A DNA stretch of 64,000 nucleotides, taken from positions 637,510 to 701,509 of the forward strand of contig SSNP01000147.1 of the NCBI GenBank assembly GCA_006937955.1, given 5' to 3'. Origin of the DNA: Pachypanchax playfairii (taxonomy: Eukaryota; Chordata; Actinopteri; Cyprinodontiformes; Aplocheilidae). Positions 34,855 to 47,999 of this stretch are shown here, piece by piece. The position numbers and the translations under genes were made by a program. The notes beneath the pieces were generated by a model. It saw nothing but the letters and a program-made list of their open reading frames with translations. It searched no databases and was not told the origin of the DNA. The stretch's first letter is position 1, and each line of letters opens with the position of its first letter.

Positions 34855-36458
34855 CATCAGGCAGATAATTAGGCAGTTTACTGCTGGTTTCTTGATGGTG
34901 AAATTACACGACTGACATGTTTTTGTAAAGTACATTGTGTTGTCAGTCAGTCCACGGTGTCTCAGCTGAACTTATTGTTGCTGCATGAAGGCAGAGTTTT
35001 AGTGTATCTGTATGATGAATCAAACATTGTACCAGAGCATATTCTTTCCATAAACACAGACACAGTATTTATGTAGTTTGTTGAAATCACAAATGGTGAA
35101 GGAGGATTTTCTTGTGACACAAAACTGTGGTAAAACACTCCCCCCTTGGAAAGAATCCTTTATTGCCTAAATGGATGGTTAACAAATTTATATTTTCTTC
35201 AAGTCTGGGGGTGAGTGTGGAGACCTCAGTAGGAATTACAGACCTTGGATGAATATAAGTAATGAACACTCCCACATTCGGCTATTTTATGCTTTGATTT
35301 CAGTTTTCAGTCATGCATTCAATGAACGTGGTGAGTTCAACAACAAAGCATAGTATGAATCCTATAACAAAAATACAGAAAATATTACTATAAGTCATAA
35401 ACCTATTTATTGGTGGTTCACAGGCAATATTTGCTGCATACAAAGTACAGCCTACTTGTTTATACAAAAAAGTATAAGCTGTGTATAATTGTATCAATCT
35501 ATATGAAAAAAATAAAGTTGTGACATTTCACAAGTAAGTCATTGCTGTTATCTACTAAAGGAGAACTTGTAGCATTTATTTTAAACAGTTTTCAGTGAAT
35601 TTATTATCAGTATATTGGACATTTAGACTAATCTTGTAACAATATCACTATATTTTATTACAACTACTACAAACCTAGCTTATTCAAAGTCACTGCTATC
35701 ACTAGACTTTTACAAATTTTTCACATTTTCTGACAGAGTACTCTATCAAAAATTGTTTTTTTTTAAAAAAAAGTCATCAGTTTAGTCTACGTATATGACT
35801 AAGTTAAATGATTATGAAGTGAAACAATCTGTAGACTGTGTGGCAAAACTAATGATGCCGCCAATAGTATTGATGTGATACTATTGAAGTCTGAGTATGT
35901 ATTGTACAGATTTATACATAGTCTGTGTGTGTCTGTGTATTTATAATATATATATCACCATAACATCCTTAGTTTATATATATATAGTTTATATATATAT
36001 ATATATATACAGTATATATGTATTGTACAGATTTATACATAGTTTGTGTGTGTGTTTGTGTAATTATAATATATATATATATTTGTTGGAGCTTTAAAAT
36101 CATTTCTAGTACGGAAATAGCGCAAACAGCAACCGGTACTGCCATTTTGGTTGTCATGGAGAAAGAACGCTGTGGCACGTAGTGCTTACTGTCCCAATAC
36201 TGCTAATATGTACGCACTTCGAGCCCATATGTGCACTCCTGCTAAGTGCACTTCGTGGAAGACCGTAGGGTGCATTGGGACAGGGACTACGTGTGCTGTT
36301 GCCATAGGCAGCTAGGATGGAAACAGGAAGCCTTGCTCTCATAGGCTAGTTTGTTAGCCAATCTGAGTCCAGCATAATTGAATAATGAATATTAATGAGT
36401 TGCAGCCGAGGCCAGACGAATCTTCACGCAGATAGACTGAAAAGTCTGTTAGTGTTTC

Positions 36459-37139
36459 TTAAAGAGGCCATTTCATACAAATTTCAGGACTTTGTGGTTA
36501 TTTCTTAAGTATTAACCAGTAATATGAAACATTTTATATCTAACGTCAGGAAACACTGATTAACAGACTTTTCAATCTGTCTGCATTAAAATTCGGGTGG
36601 TTCCGGCTCCTTCCGTCAGGCTGCTTCGTCAGCAGCTTGTTTATATTCATTATTCAAATTTGCTGGACTCTGATTTTCTAACAAACTAGCCTATCAGAGC
36701 AAGGTATACTGTTTCCTGCCCCGCTGCGCATGGCAACGTTAGACGTCGTGTCTTCCTGTTTGCTACGTCTTGTGCTAACAGCTTTTAGCCAGCAGCATGC
36801 TAGGCGTGGCTTCAACTGCAGGAGCTGATGAATACTAACAAACAAAGGAGTTGTGATGAAACAGGTACAGGACGTTTGGACTCGGGGGAAATCGGGTTTT
36901 ACCGCCACCTGCGTAGTTTGAGAGATTAAAACTGAAAGAGAAGTTGTTGACCTGTTTTCACCCACTATGAAGGTAAGAACACCTGTGGAGCTAAAATATT
37001 CAACAGAAACCTCAGAAAAAACGTTTTTAATGGAAGGGACTCTTTAATTTTTTTTAGATATAAAATGTTTCCTATTACTGGTTAATACTTAAAAAATAAC
37101 CACAAAGTCCTGAAATTTGTGTGAAATGACCTCTTTTAA
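36459..37139 (+). mobile_element. MITE family A, copy 5 (both inverted repeats present)
   Basis: Partner of the copy at 31324 in the second duplicate. Starts TTAAAGAGGCCATTTC and ends GAAATGACCTCTTTTAA. It carries about 40 more bases near 36580-36625 (ATTCGGGTGGTTCCGG), so it may be closer to full length at about 680 bp. Confidence 0.85.
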
Positions 37140-38498
37140 ATTCACACGTTAGTATTTGGGTGATATAAACACTAAACCTTTTCAGCACACAGGGATGTGC
37201 AAACATTTTTGGCAGGCATGAAAAAATGCTGCATAATAAGAATGATTTTACAATTCTAAATTGTAATAGTTTATTTTTATCCATGTAAAAAATGAGTCAC
37301 ATCAATATGTGCTGTGATCGTCAGTTTTCTTGATAACAGTGTTGGTTTGCTCAAAGTCTGGGATTTTCTGGGCTCCAGCTGTTCTGATGAGACAAACATG
37401 TAAATATTTTTATAGTTATGATTTAGCAGGATGCTGTTAGTTAACTGAAAAACTGTAGAGTGAAACAATCATGGAGATTTATCCTTCATACAAACCTGAG
37501 CTCAACATCATTGCTTATATTAACACAAAGAGACAGAAAGCAATAAAAGATTTGTAGATATGTCTATAGTGACTGAGTTCCTTCATGAACTGGGCGGAGC
37601 TTGACAAATCAATGTTGTTTTAAAGTGACATCTGCTCACAACAAATATTAATTCCACTTAGATATTTTTCCAATTTCTAAAACCTTTGCACTGTACATCT
37701 GGAATGTGCTGGGAGTTTTATGAGTGACTGTATTCTTTGTATTTAAAGGGGATATGAAATGAATAAATACATCTTAAATGAAAGGTGAATACAGTGATAG
37801 ATAGATGTGATAAGCTGTGAAGTTGCTGGTATATTCCTCTCATCAGTCATTCAAGCCTCCATCCTCACTCCTCAGTAATGTTCTTGGTGGGGAGGAAGGA
37901 TATTCACCACTTCCTGAAGCTCCACCCTGGCCCAGGCTCTGCAGAGGAAAAGGTGAACATAAAATGGAGGGCCAAGGAGCTGTTAAACCTTTGGGTGGGA
38001 ATACTTTGCAATGAATATGTCCATCTCATGTAATAAATCAGGGTTGTTCATGTGATTTGTCAAACCACAACATGTTGTTTTCAGGTGGATTTTGTATCAC
38101 TCAGACCATTTGAGCTACTTAGTTTGACAAAAGGGAACAAACATAAAACAAAGTGGTGCTTATTTGTGAACTAAAATGGTTTAACTGGGTTTTTCCCACA
38201 AAATATCTTGAAATATACTAAAAGACTCATGTTAAAAGACTCTTCTAAAACACACAGGACGATTTACTTTAGGAAATAAGGTTTGCATCATTATTATGAA
38301 TTATTTTGTAAGTTTTAGTACACACATACACACACACGTACATAAATTCAGCTTTTTCCTGAATCAGTCTTAGTCTGACCCCCCTGAGGCCAAGTTGCGA
38401 TGGGAGACCCTACCAGGGGCGGAAACCCAAGACAACACTGTCCTCAGGGTCATGGGGTGACTGAAACCCTTCCACCACGTTAAGATGCTGATTCACAG

Positions 38499-38553
38499 GA
38501 AGGGGGTGGGGGTGGGGGGAAGGGAAAAGGGTAGGGGATGAGGGTAGGGAAAG
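38499..38553 (+). repeat. G-rich tract, potential G-quadruplex (copy 2)
   Basis: Duplicate of the tract at 33307-33361, with the same G-run pattern. Confidence 0.7.
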
Positions 38554-38934
38554 GTTTTAAAAAATACATACTTACTTTTTTGTGTTTGTTTTTTGCACCT
38601 GTTGTGCCAGCTTCTTTTGATCAGGTTCTTTTTCCAGCTGATTTCCTCCATGGCGCATGTTCATATGTTTCTGCATTTCTTCGTGGAGTGTCTTTATATC
38701 TTGTCGTGTTTTTTTGTGACAAATCATTCTAAAGTTTTGTAATCTGTTCTTTCAGTCTCTGAATCTCGAATTCACCCAAGGTGCAATAATCAGTCTTTCT
38801 TTGAAGCAAATTTTTCGTGTCCATCAAGTCCTTCTTTGTCGGTTCCAGTTCTTGTCTCAGACTTGCACTGTCAGTTTGTTTGAGAAGTGCGGGTATTGGG
38901 ACAGGGCCATGGTCTCTTTCGGTTTGATACATGT

Positions 38935-39492
38935 TTATGCTAACAACTTTTAACCAGCAGCATGCTAGGCGTGGTTTCAACTGCGGGAGCTGATGAATAC
39001 TAACGAGCAAAGGAGTTGTGATGAAACAGATACAAGCTTCTCAAACTCAGGTTTTATCACCACCTGGGGCAGCCGTGGCTCAGTGGGTAGAGCGGTTGTC
39101 ACCTAATTGGAAGGTTGGTGGATTGATCCCGGCTTCCGCCACCACATGTGAAAGTGCCAATGGGCAAGACACTGAACCCCATGTTGCCCCCCGATTTGCA
39201 CATTGGGTTGTGTGAGTGTTAGCCTCTACCCTCTCCCCCTGGTTTACATATCGGGTTGTGTGAATGGGTAAATGTAAAACTTGTAGTGTGAAAGCGCTTT
39301 GAGTGGTCTGAATGACTAGAAAAGCGCTATACAAATACAAATACAGCACATTTACCTGCGTAGTTTGAGAGATAAAACCTGAAAGAGAAGTTGTTGACCT
39401 GTTTTCACCCACTATGAAGGTAAGAACACCTGTGGAGCTAAAATATTCAACAGAAACCTCAGAAAAACTGTTTTTAATGGAATGACCTCTTT
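38935..39492 (+). mobile_element. MITE family A, copy 6, split by a SINE
   Basis: The MITE sequence from TTATGCTAACAACTTTTAAC to GACCTCTTTAAAGG is interrupted after CACCTG by the SINE at 39067-39353 and then resumes at CTGCGTAGTTTGAGAG. The 5' part of the element is missing. Confidence 0.85.
39067..39353 (+). mobile_element. tRNA-derived SINE nested in MITE family A
   Basis: The head GGGCAGCCGTGGCTCAGTGG is tRNA-like. It has an A box (TGGCTCAGTGG) and, about 35 bases on, a weaker B box (GGATTGATCCC). The tail has AAGCGCTTTGAGTGGTCTG and AAAAGCGCTATACAAATAC, shared with LINE tails of fish. The insertion is flanked by ACCTG at 39062-39066 and 39354-39358, which looks like a 5-bp target duplication. 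Related tails occur at 44505 and 19453. Confidence 0.88.
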
Positions 39493-41525
39493 AAAGGTTT
39501 TGTATCCTGCTATTTTACAGCTTTCAACATATGTGATTGACATATGATAAAATCTTACCTTTTGGTGTCATATTGCATTCATTTGTTCTAAAATATCACT
39601 TATATTCTTGAGTTATTCTCCAACCAGGAAGTAAAACACTGTTTCCCTAAAATCCCATCCCTCCCCAAGCCCCTCCCCATGAGTGCTGCCCCTGAAGCTG
39701 CTTGAATAAAATGGGGAATAAAATCTTGTAACTCTCACTGCCAAATGCACATTTTCACCAAGATAGTTTTAGAAAGTAAAATACTTCCATCGGTGGTGTT
39801 TAGTGTCTTTCTTCAGACTCTCGCAGCTCGGGGTGTGTGTGTTTAATTTGCAGGGGTAGCGCAGACACACTGGGTAGGTCCTGGTGTAACATTGTTACAT
39901 CACTATGTTACAGTCAGTCATTTTCCAGGAGAGAGTGGAGCAGCTGCTCAGAGCGCAGGCTTTTTGGAGGGTTAATAAGGAAATAGAATCACAACATGGT
40001 TAAAAGCTCCAAAAAGGGATTTTGCGTTACATATGACCTTTAAGCTATAAAGATAAAAGCAGGCTCCTTTTTCTTTTCATTGTTTTTATTTTAAATTATG
40101 GCTTTAAAAGTTGTGGGGACAAAGTTGTAGCAACTGTGTGAATTTCAAAACATTTTTGTGTTCAGTCTTAGTGAGAGTACAGCTGTCAAAATTACTGCTC
40201 TAGACATAATAAAAATTTTCTTACCACCTGATAACTAGTGCCAAGGAACAGATTAATAATGAAGCAGAAAATGAGATTATACCAAGCCTTTATGTTAACG
40301 TCTCTCAGCGGAAGCAGATAATGATTCTACTGGTGATCATAAATGTTGGTACAAAATCAATACTTAATTAGAAATTAAGTTCCTAAAATATTCCACCATT
40401 GTGGTTTCTTTTTAAAATTCACATTATGAGTTTTACTAAGACTTGTTGGTCTCTTAATTACAAAGAGTAGTAAAACGACCAAATTAAAACACAGAAGCAC
40501 AAACCGACAAATGAGAGTCTTAAACCTATAAGAAGCCAAACATCAGACATGAAAGTTGTCTTTAAACTTCTAAGTTTTACTTCCTATTTTTTGTTTCGCA
40601 ATTACAATTTGCCACAAAATGAACAATTAAGCTCATTGAGACAGACATTATAAAAGTCTACTGCTGAGATTCTTCCCCATTTTCACAACAAACTGCTTGT
40701 GCACACAGGTATGTAGAAATAAAGTGTTCCTTTTAACACACACTGCTGCAGCAAATGTCACTGGAAGACACTTAGTGAACAGCCTGAGGGAGGCCCTCTA
40801 CTGGGAACTTGGTGGTTTTTTTTTTTAGCTTTTTATGACTGTGAAACTACAGCTTATCTGCAGGCTGTTTGTGAAATTAGGTCATTTTTGGGCTCAGCGG
40901 GGAACAAATGATTGTGACTAGTGTAAAACTTCACTTTAGAGAATGAAAATTCCAGAAAAAGTTTAGTTTTTGACAAATTCAGACCACAGACAGAAGGTTC
41001 CTGGTTGAAAACTTTGGCAACCTTTCCTTGTTGCGTTTCCCAGCTTCCACAGACAGCACAGTTAGTTAACTCATGGTTCTAAATTAAACAGAACATCATT
41101 CATTCATAGATATACAGGAGTAGGTGTGTTTTTTGTCAAGTATCAGGAAAAATAAACAATGAAAGAAAAAAGAGGACTTCAAGATTCATGCTAAAACTGC
41201 AACAGACGGATTACAGTTACAGATTAGTTACTTTTCACAAGACAGGAATGATTTGGCGCAGCAAACAGAAATGGACTCTGGCAAATTCTTACATTTAAAA
41301 CATTTAATGACAGAAAATCATCATTTGTAGATAAAAATGTATGTTGAACAGGATAGACAGAGCAGCATGAAATATGGACTTCATTATCCAGGATGTCATT
41401 CTGTATGAAAAGATAAACACTTAATAATCCTTTAATTATTGAAGCTTTGCCAAACAGAATATTGCCCATAACATACAGTTTACTTTACTAATTGTATAAA
41501 ATGAAAGTTCATCATGAGTTTAAAA
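39493..41525. other. intergenic DNA, no gene recognised
   Basis: AT-rich sequence with no exon, RNA gene or named repeat that I can support. Confidence 0.4.
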
Positions 41526-41529
41526 GACG

Positions 41530-42270
41530 TGAATATTCTCACCTCCAAGGGCAGCCAAAGCTAACTGGTCACGCTTTAAAATATGAAATTTTGACGTGCG
41601 TGAAGCGGAAATACGCAACTTGTAGGAGGAAGTAGTGCCAGATGGTATTTTAGCATGATGGCAGCTGTAGATCCAGCGTTTGAAGAGAGAGTCTCCCTTC
41701 TCTATATATTGTGGAGAGCTGAGCAGGTGGGACTTGCTGGCTTTAGCGCGGCTTCGCCGGGTCAGTTAAAACTTTCAAAAGCAAAATGAACTTAACAGGT
41801 TGCCTGATCTCTTCACTCTTCACTTTTATTCCTGTCTCTGAATAGAAAACAGATTGTATAGCTCCAGGGGATAATCCACAGCCTTTATTAATCATTCGTC
41901 CATGTTGAATGAAGAATGAATGACTTTGGCTGGACCTGCCCTTGAGAACTGGTTCAGAGCATGACGTCACCAGGCTCCTGACTGGTTGACGTCATGACGC
42001 TGGAGTTGAGATTTCTCCAACTTCAACATCAAATGTACCTCATAAAATGCAGCGCGTATTCTTCAGTCGCACGTCAAATGCTTGATTCACATGAATTGGT
42101 CGTGCAAATCAGGGAGAAAAGCATTTCCACGCAGCAAATCTGCTTCTGAAGCGTTGCGAGACCCGCCGGTCGCTCGTCATCACGCGTCTACATTAACTTT
42201 ATATGTAAACCTGATGCTCTGGTTACTTTAAATGAGATTGGTGGGAACACACCGTTAGAGTTATATTTAA
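41530..42270. repeat. CG-rich element, possibly a PIF/Harbinger-like MITE
   Basis: Unlike its neighbours this stretch has many CpG steps and motifs such as GACGTCATGACGCTGGAG, GAAGCGTTGCGAGACCCG and CTCGTCATCACGCGTC. These look like parts of a DNA-transposon-derived repeat seen in other fish. I could not define inverted ends. The name is a weak guess. Confidence 0.35.
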
Positions 42271-44340
42271 CTTGTTACATCCTACTGACATAGAATACCT
42301 TTCTTCTTCTGTGGTGACTTGGGAGCCAGGATTGAACCAACAACACATCCAGTTGGTTTGTCTTTGGCTCTTTCCTCAAAGTTACATAGAGTTAGAGAAA
42401 CATAAGAAATGTTAATGTGGGTTGTAATTGCTTCAGTTAACAAGTTTTTTCTTCAGTCTTGGACATAAAGAAATGTTATTATTGTCATCACAAATGCATA
42501 AAACAGCCTAAATTAAAATCAGACCAGAAACCACTTCAGTTTCACCAGCCTGCTTTTCTGTTTGGACTGATGTATGTAACAAACCTCAGACCCCTGCTGA
42601 CCTTCAATAAACCTTCAAGTATGTGCAAAACATGTTCATGGAACTGGATGAAGCCAAACAAAATACCCACTGTAAAAAAACACAAGAGTTTTAATGGATG
42701 AGTCAGAGATTATACTTTTTCACTCTCTGGTACTTTGGTATTGCAGATGTTTGCACTGATTTTTAATGATTTCCAATGACTTTACAGCAAACTGACTTTA
42801 TTTGCTTTAAGTAGTCTGTTAAAAATATATTTAAGGACAGTCATTAACTGTTTTGAGCTCTTTTGACTGTCTTTGCTGTTCTTACTGATCAATAGAAAAG
42901 AATTTTAGAAGAAATGACATTGGTTCACTTTCATTAACAATTTCGTTTTTTATAACATAAACATGGATCCAATCAAGACTTCACATGGTTAACTTAAAGT
43001 TAGTTGTACAAACTCAAATACTAGAGACATAATAAAAATAAGACACAAAGTACTACTAAGGGATACTGATGTTAAAAACTTAATTTGGTGTTAAAGCTAA
43101 TTTCTATGTTGTACATATTAAAATACTTTAAGATTACACAATGATTTTCCAGTAATTCAGTATAATTCTTTTGAACAGTCGAATAAAGGGGAACATGATG
43201 TCAGCTGATCTTACGCTGATCATTTAAAACTAATTGACATACACTCACATAAAAGCACATTAAGTAATAATTAACTTCAAAGAAAAAAGTAATTTGCCTT
43301 AATTCTCATCAGGTGGGGCAGATGTACACAGCAGCATCAAGTAAACTCCACTGAATTATTCCTTGGAATAAAAAATATGAGGGTTTTGCAAACTAAATAT
43401 TAATACTACACACTCTTTTGAAGTGTCACTCAGTTGCTGGAGGCAGGTGTATGTAAAGAGCTGCCCACATGTAGACCATTTCCCTTCACCAGTTAAAATC
43501 CAACACACCAGCTTCAACATTCCAGGCTGCTTTGAAACACACACACGCACATGCGCAAACATGCGCTTATCTTGTTTTCAGCCTCAAAAATGTCTCCAAC
43601 ATTTTTGTCTTTCAGATTTATGAATTAATTTAAAAATTACTCACATTTCACAAATGCAACCTTGCTGTTTTCTCAGAAAAACAACTTATTGTGCAGCCTA
43701 CATAGGTACAGCATAACTGTTGAGAAATCAAATAACATGTCTTCCAGTGCAGTAAAATTTGCATGATGGAGCAGACTATATATATATAAAGGAGAAGCTT
43801 CCTGCGGCAGGGATCTTTGGGCTTTATTTTCTCATAACAGCCATATATTTGTCTCAGTTATATTGTTCCCATGATGGCTCTGATGTTCAAAAATGTTACC
43901 ATGGAAAGCAATAAAAACAACTGGTGGAGAAGGGAAGCATCTTATTGCCATTCAGACTCATTCAACCAAAAGCTTTTATATTACCACAGATGTTCAAAAC
44001 GTATATAAAACAAAGCTCTCCTCATGAAGAGGACAAGCAGGCTAATGAGACCAGTTTCAGGTAGATCTTTGAAAACAGAATTCACCTTTTGATTCACAGT
44101 CCTGCCAGTATTTCACATGGCGGCGATGTTGACAACTAATTCCAAACAGAATTAAACACAAGGGAGTTTTTGAAATGTCTCTAAAAGTTCTTGAGGGTTC
44201 TTAGTTTTCTCACATGCGTCGCAGAGTCTCGTTCTCCTGTTGCTAGAATTTTGAACAAGTTTGAAAAATCATCACAGAGTCATCGCGGTTGTTCGGATCC
44301 CGCCTCAGTTTAAATTCTGGGAGTCAGAACGTGTGAGAAA
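42271..44340. other. intergenic DNA, no gene recognised
   Basis: AT-rich sequence with small frames only. A short (TA)n run lies near 43777. Nothing else stands out. Confidence 0.4.
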
Positions 44341-44504
44341 CGTGGGAGACTATCAGGAATCAACAAGGGTGGATCTGACATGCAGAGAGACAGAGGGTGG
44401 CAGGTTCAAATAAAAAAAGAGTTTATTCAACACAAAAACAAGGATGGGGAAAAACAAACACAAACAAAACTCTTCTGTAGAAGACAAGGGGGGTTAGTCC
44501 AAAA

Positions 44505-44665
44505 TGGTAAATGGTAAATGTCCTGTATTTGTATAGCGCTTTTCTAGTCATTCAGACCACTCAAAGCGCTTTCACACTACAAGGTTTTGCATTCATCCAT
44601 TCATGCAACCCGATATGTAAACCAGGGGGAGAGGGGAGGGGCTAACACTCACACAACCTTTAAAG
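44505..44665 (-). repeat. SINE tail fragment
   Basis: Reverse complement of the tail half of the SINE at 39067: TGTATAGCGCTTTTCTAGTC, then CACTCAAAGCGCTTTCACAC, then AACCCGATATGTAAACCAGG. The tRNA-like head is missing. It is embedded in a longer repeat-like region (about 44340-45560). Confidence 0.75.
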
Positions 44666-45560
44666 TAAAAATAAAACAAAAAACACCCTACTCACTTGGA
44701 GGAGGCAGGCAGGAGTCCAAAAACCATGAGTGGAAGAAAAAACTTAAAATCCACATTTGCCAACGGTGACAATAACTACAGACAATAACTTTATGACTAA
44801 GACTCTATGACAGCAACACGACAGAGCCCCCCCTTAAGGGACGGCTCCAGAAGTCCCAACAAACACCTCCAAAAAAATAGAACCGAACATGGGTGGGTGG
44901 TGGGGGTTCCTGGAAAGGCAGGCGAAAACAGAAACCCTCCCAGACCCTAAGACCCAGACGACTCTGGAGGGCACAAAACGTGGCGCCGTAATTACAGCGA
45001 GTTCAGATAGCCGGCCCGGGGCCACAAAGCATGGTGCAGGGACCCACAGCGAGTTTGGGTGGCCGGCCCGTGGCCGCAGAGTGTGGCGCCAGGACCCACG
45101 GCGTGTCTCTGGTGGTCAGCCTCGAGGAGGACGTGCAGGCTGGAACGTGGACCCCTGACCCTGACAAAGACAACAGAAGAACAGAACACAGAAACAACCT
45201 TAAGTAGTGCCAGACCCAGCCATGACACAGCAGGTGCAGACAATGAGCTAATTGATAGGAGTGAAAGAACAGGAAGTGATATTACCATATATGGAACCCA
45301 GACTGTTAAAACCAGAAGAGACACACACAGTTCCTAAACATGCAGACTCTGACACCAGACAATGACAAAATACTAAACTCCACACAGAACATACAATGAC
45401 TAAACATAAAGACATGATACTATAAATAATCCTAAATCTAAACTAAACTCAAGAGCCAGATATTAAACAATGACAAAAAACCCTTAAATACCTTAAAAAC
45501 TCAAAAACCCACACTAAACACAGAAACAGGAAACTGTGGTAAATCCCACGTCTCCTGACG
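44666..45560. repeat. GC-rich repeat-like region of unknown family
   Basis: Composition changes to GC-rich, with GAGCCCCCCCTTAAGGGACG at 44824 and repeated units of the type AGTTTGGGTGGCCGGCCC at 44999-45130. After that comes a block rich in AAACTAAACACAGAAAC-like words. The CCCCCCCTTAAGGG motif is familiar from dispersed repeats in fish, but I cannot name the family. Several overlapping frames on both strands are composition artefacts. Confidence 0.4.
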
Positions 45561-47400
45561 AGATACGGTTGGAAAGAGTTGGAAACCTGAAACTTATTTG
45601 TGACTAATTAAAAACAGAAAAGCTATTCTGACTGTCTGAGCAAATAAAATGTGGATAAATTGCAAACAAATTAAAACATTTGTCTCATTAAAATATTAAA
45701 CAGATTTAATTGTGACCATAAAATTTATGTGACAGTCACACAAATGTTGTAAAATGTCATAATTTATTCACAGATGTGAAATATATGAAAGTATCTTGAG
45801 TAACAAATCAGTGGGATTCCAGCTGAAAATGTTTCTATTTTCTCTTAGTTCTATATCTTCAATAGTCACGGCAAAGTGGAGGTTTCTAAAGTTCAAAACG
45901 GCACGAAGGAAATTCTTTTTATTTCACTACAGTTTGAGAGACCGAAAATCTAAACTGTTAGACTCTTTGAGCCGCATGTCTACAAATAAAACCTTTTGGG
46001 AGCAAGAAGAGGTGGAAAACACGAAACAGTGCAGCAATTAACAGAAGAAAAACAATCAAAAAGAAAGTTGCTAATAATAGAAGAACATAAATCAAACCAG
46101 TGTAGATTTGTGGAAAAAAGGAAAGAGAAGGTGTCAGAAGAGGGAAGGTGCACCATCTGTGTATAAAGACAAAAAAAAGAACGCAGCGCTTGTGTTAAAG
46201 CACATGGTCCGATGATCACACTTGCTCAACATCGTTAAGAGGATGTGCTGAGGTGGAATATTCATGTGAAAGGCTGACAGGATGTGTTGGCATCTGCTTC
46301 TCCCGAGAGGTGGAGGAGCCAATCAGGTGGCAGTTGAGCTGGTAAACGACTCGTCTCATTCAAACCGTGACAGCCAGAATTTCATGTCAACTGAATGTTA
46401 TTTCCTTTACATGGACGTCTGCTGTATTTATAGCTTATTTAGTCTGCTGTCATTTTTTTTAGGGAACATGTTGTGGTGACACATCACACTATTAGATAAA
46501 TGTAATTAAACACTTTTTCATGCTCTTTTAAATGGGTAATGAGGCTGTCAGCATCATTCAGACTCTAATTAGATGCTATAATTCAGTTTCTATGTCCTTT
46601 AAGTTGCTTTCTGGTTATAATAGATTCAAAGTGTGCTGAATAAAAAAATTACCATCATTCTTACATCATCCACTGGCTTGCTGCATAACACTTATTTAGA
46701 TGAACATATTTATATGAACTGATCGATAGACTGAGTCATACACTAAGTAAATTAAAAGGATTTCTTTCTGTTGCAAAAACTTTTAAATGTTTCATGCAGG
46801 TTTTTATAGTTAAAACTTCATGACCTAAAAGTTTTCTGGTACATTGTTAATAACTGGATTAAGACCTTAAATAAAACCAACAATTTTAAATGAAGCAAGC
46901 TCTAGTTGTATGTGTGGAGGTCCACCATCACCCCTCCAACCTCATAAAGATAACATGCTCCATAAACTCTACAGCTTTGTGCAAGTCTGTGATGGCAGTT
47001 TCATTGTGAGATTTATTGTAAGCATACATATTTGTCTACACAGTTCTTAGTTATCATTTATCAGTTTGTTATAAATTACAGATATGAATATTAAATTAAT
47101 TATACCACAGTTAGTTCCGTCCAAGTAATTTGATTGGACAACAGACATTCCAGAGTGCTGAAATTACAGAACAGCACCGAGACTTTTTACAGACAATATT
47201 ACTCCGCAGGCGGACACAGCTGAGCCCTCCACAGTGCTTCAGCCTGGTATGATTATCTGCTGCCTCGTGCGTACGACCGAATCACACCAGTGCTGATATG
47301 TGGTACATCAGCTCTCTGTCTTGTGATATTGCTTAAATACTGTAGCTTGCATATAAAGTCTCCATCTTGAATTAAAGATCTTGTTTTTTCAAATTTTCCA
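45561..47400. other. intergenic DNA; possible conserved non-coding stretch
   Basis: No exon is recognised. The stretch near 46490-46640 has several homeodomain-like TAATTA/CTAATTAG words and even composition, as many conserved enhancers do. This is an impression only. Confidence 0.3.
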
Positions 47401-47407
47401 AACAGAA

Positions 47408-47875
47408 CACTTCCCTTTAAGACTACAGGTCTAAGTCAAGGTTTAAAGGATTTTTCTGAAATTCAGGAAAGAACCGCCCTCACCACTTTTTAGAATAATG
47501 TGCATGCGCAACACTCTACCTGCCCCTGATAGGAAGCTCCCTGCTATCCACGTGCACGCTTCTGTTTACAAGTTGTTGACAGCATTGCAGAACACGTTCA
47601 CCTTTCTCTTCTTCTCATGCACTCTGATGACTTTTTTTCTCTTGCGACTCTCATATTCAAACGACCTGATGAGAACTGTGATGTAGAATGATTGGATGGA
47701 GGCATTGTGCGCTACACACAAACAGTGCACATGCGCAGGAAGTGAAAACTAGAAATGTGCACATACGACAGCTTTCCGTAAACATTTCACCAGAATGATT
47801 GACAGGTAAGTGGACCAAAATTCTAAATGATCCATCCAGAAGAAAAAGATCCTCCACCATACCTTTAAGTGGAAA
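47408..47875 (-). mobile_element. MITE-like element with CCTTTAAG ends
   Basis: On the minus strand it begins CACTTAAAGGTATGGTGGAG, a start that I associate with a common fish MITE. A CCCTTTAAGACT motif stands near the other end at about 47411. The interior includes ATGCGCAACACTCTACCTGC and ATGCGCAGGAAGTG. The inverted repeats are imperfect and the limits approximate. Confidence 0.4.
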
Positions 47876-47999
47876 AAAAATGAAAGACAAATTGTGCCGT
47901 TTTCACACCCATTGTGAAACCAAGAACATCTGTGGACCTAAAATATACAACGTAATACTTAAAAAAAATGCATGGCAGGGTATCTTTAATAAATTTTTT

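Larger units (their letters stand above)
33547..38735 (+). repeat. tandem duplication, copy 2 (~5.2 kb)
   Basis: Second copy of the block at 28301-33546, starting directly at a single ambiguous base (N at 33547). It carries substitutions, different microsatellite lengths and several indels relative to copy 1. Examples are an extra GAAGACACGACGTCT around 34570, and 40-odd extra bases near 36580-36625. After about 38735 the copies can no longer be compared, because copy 1 has ended at the N. It holds no genes that I recognise. Confidence 0.93.

Noticed and set aside
39067..39140. tRNA gene at the head of the SINE
   Set aside because: It has tRNA-like boxes, but the arms do not fold properly and the LINE-like tail shows that it is a SINE.
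44992..45324. Overlapping frames of 90-110 codons on both strands
   Set aside because: They arise from the GC-rich repeat-like region, where stops are rare by composition; both strands are open at once.
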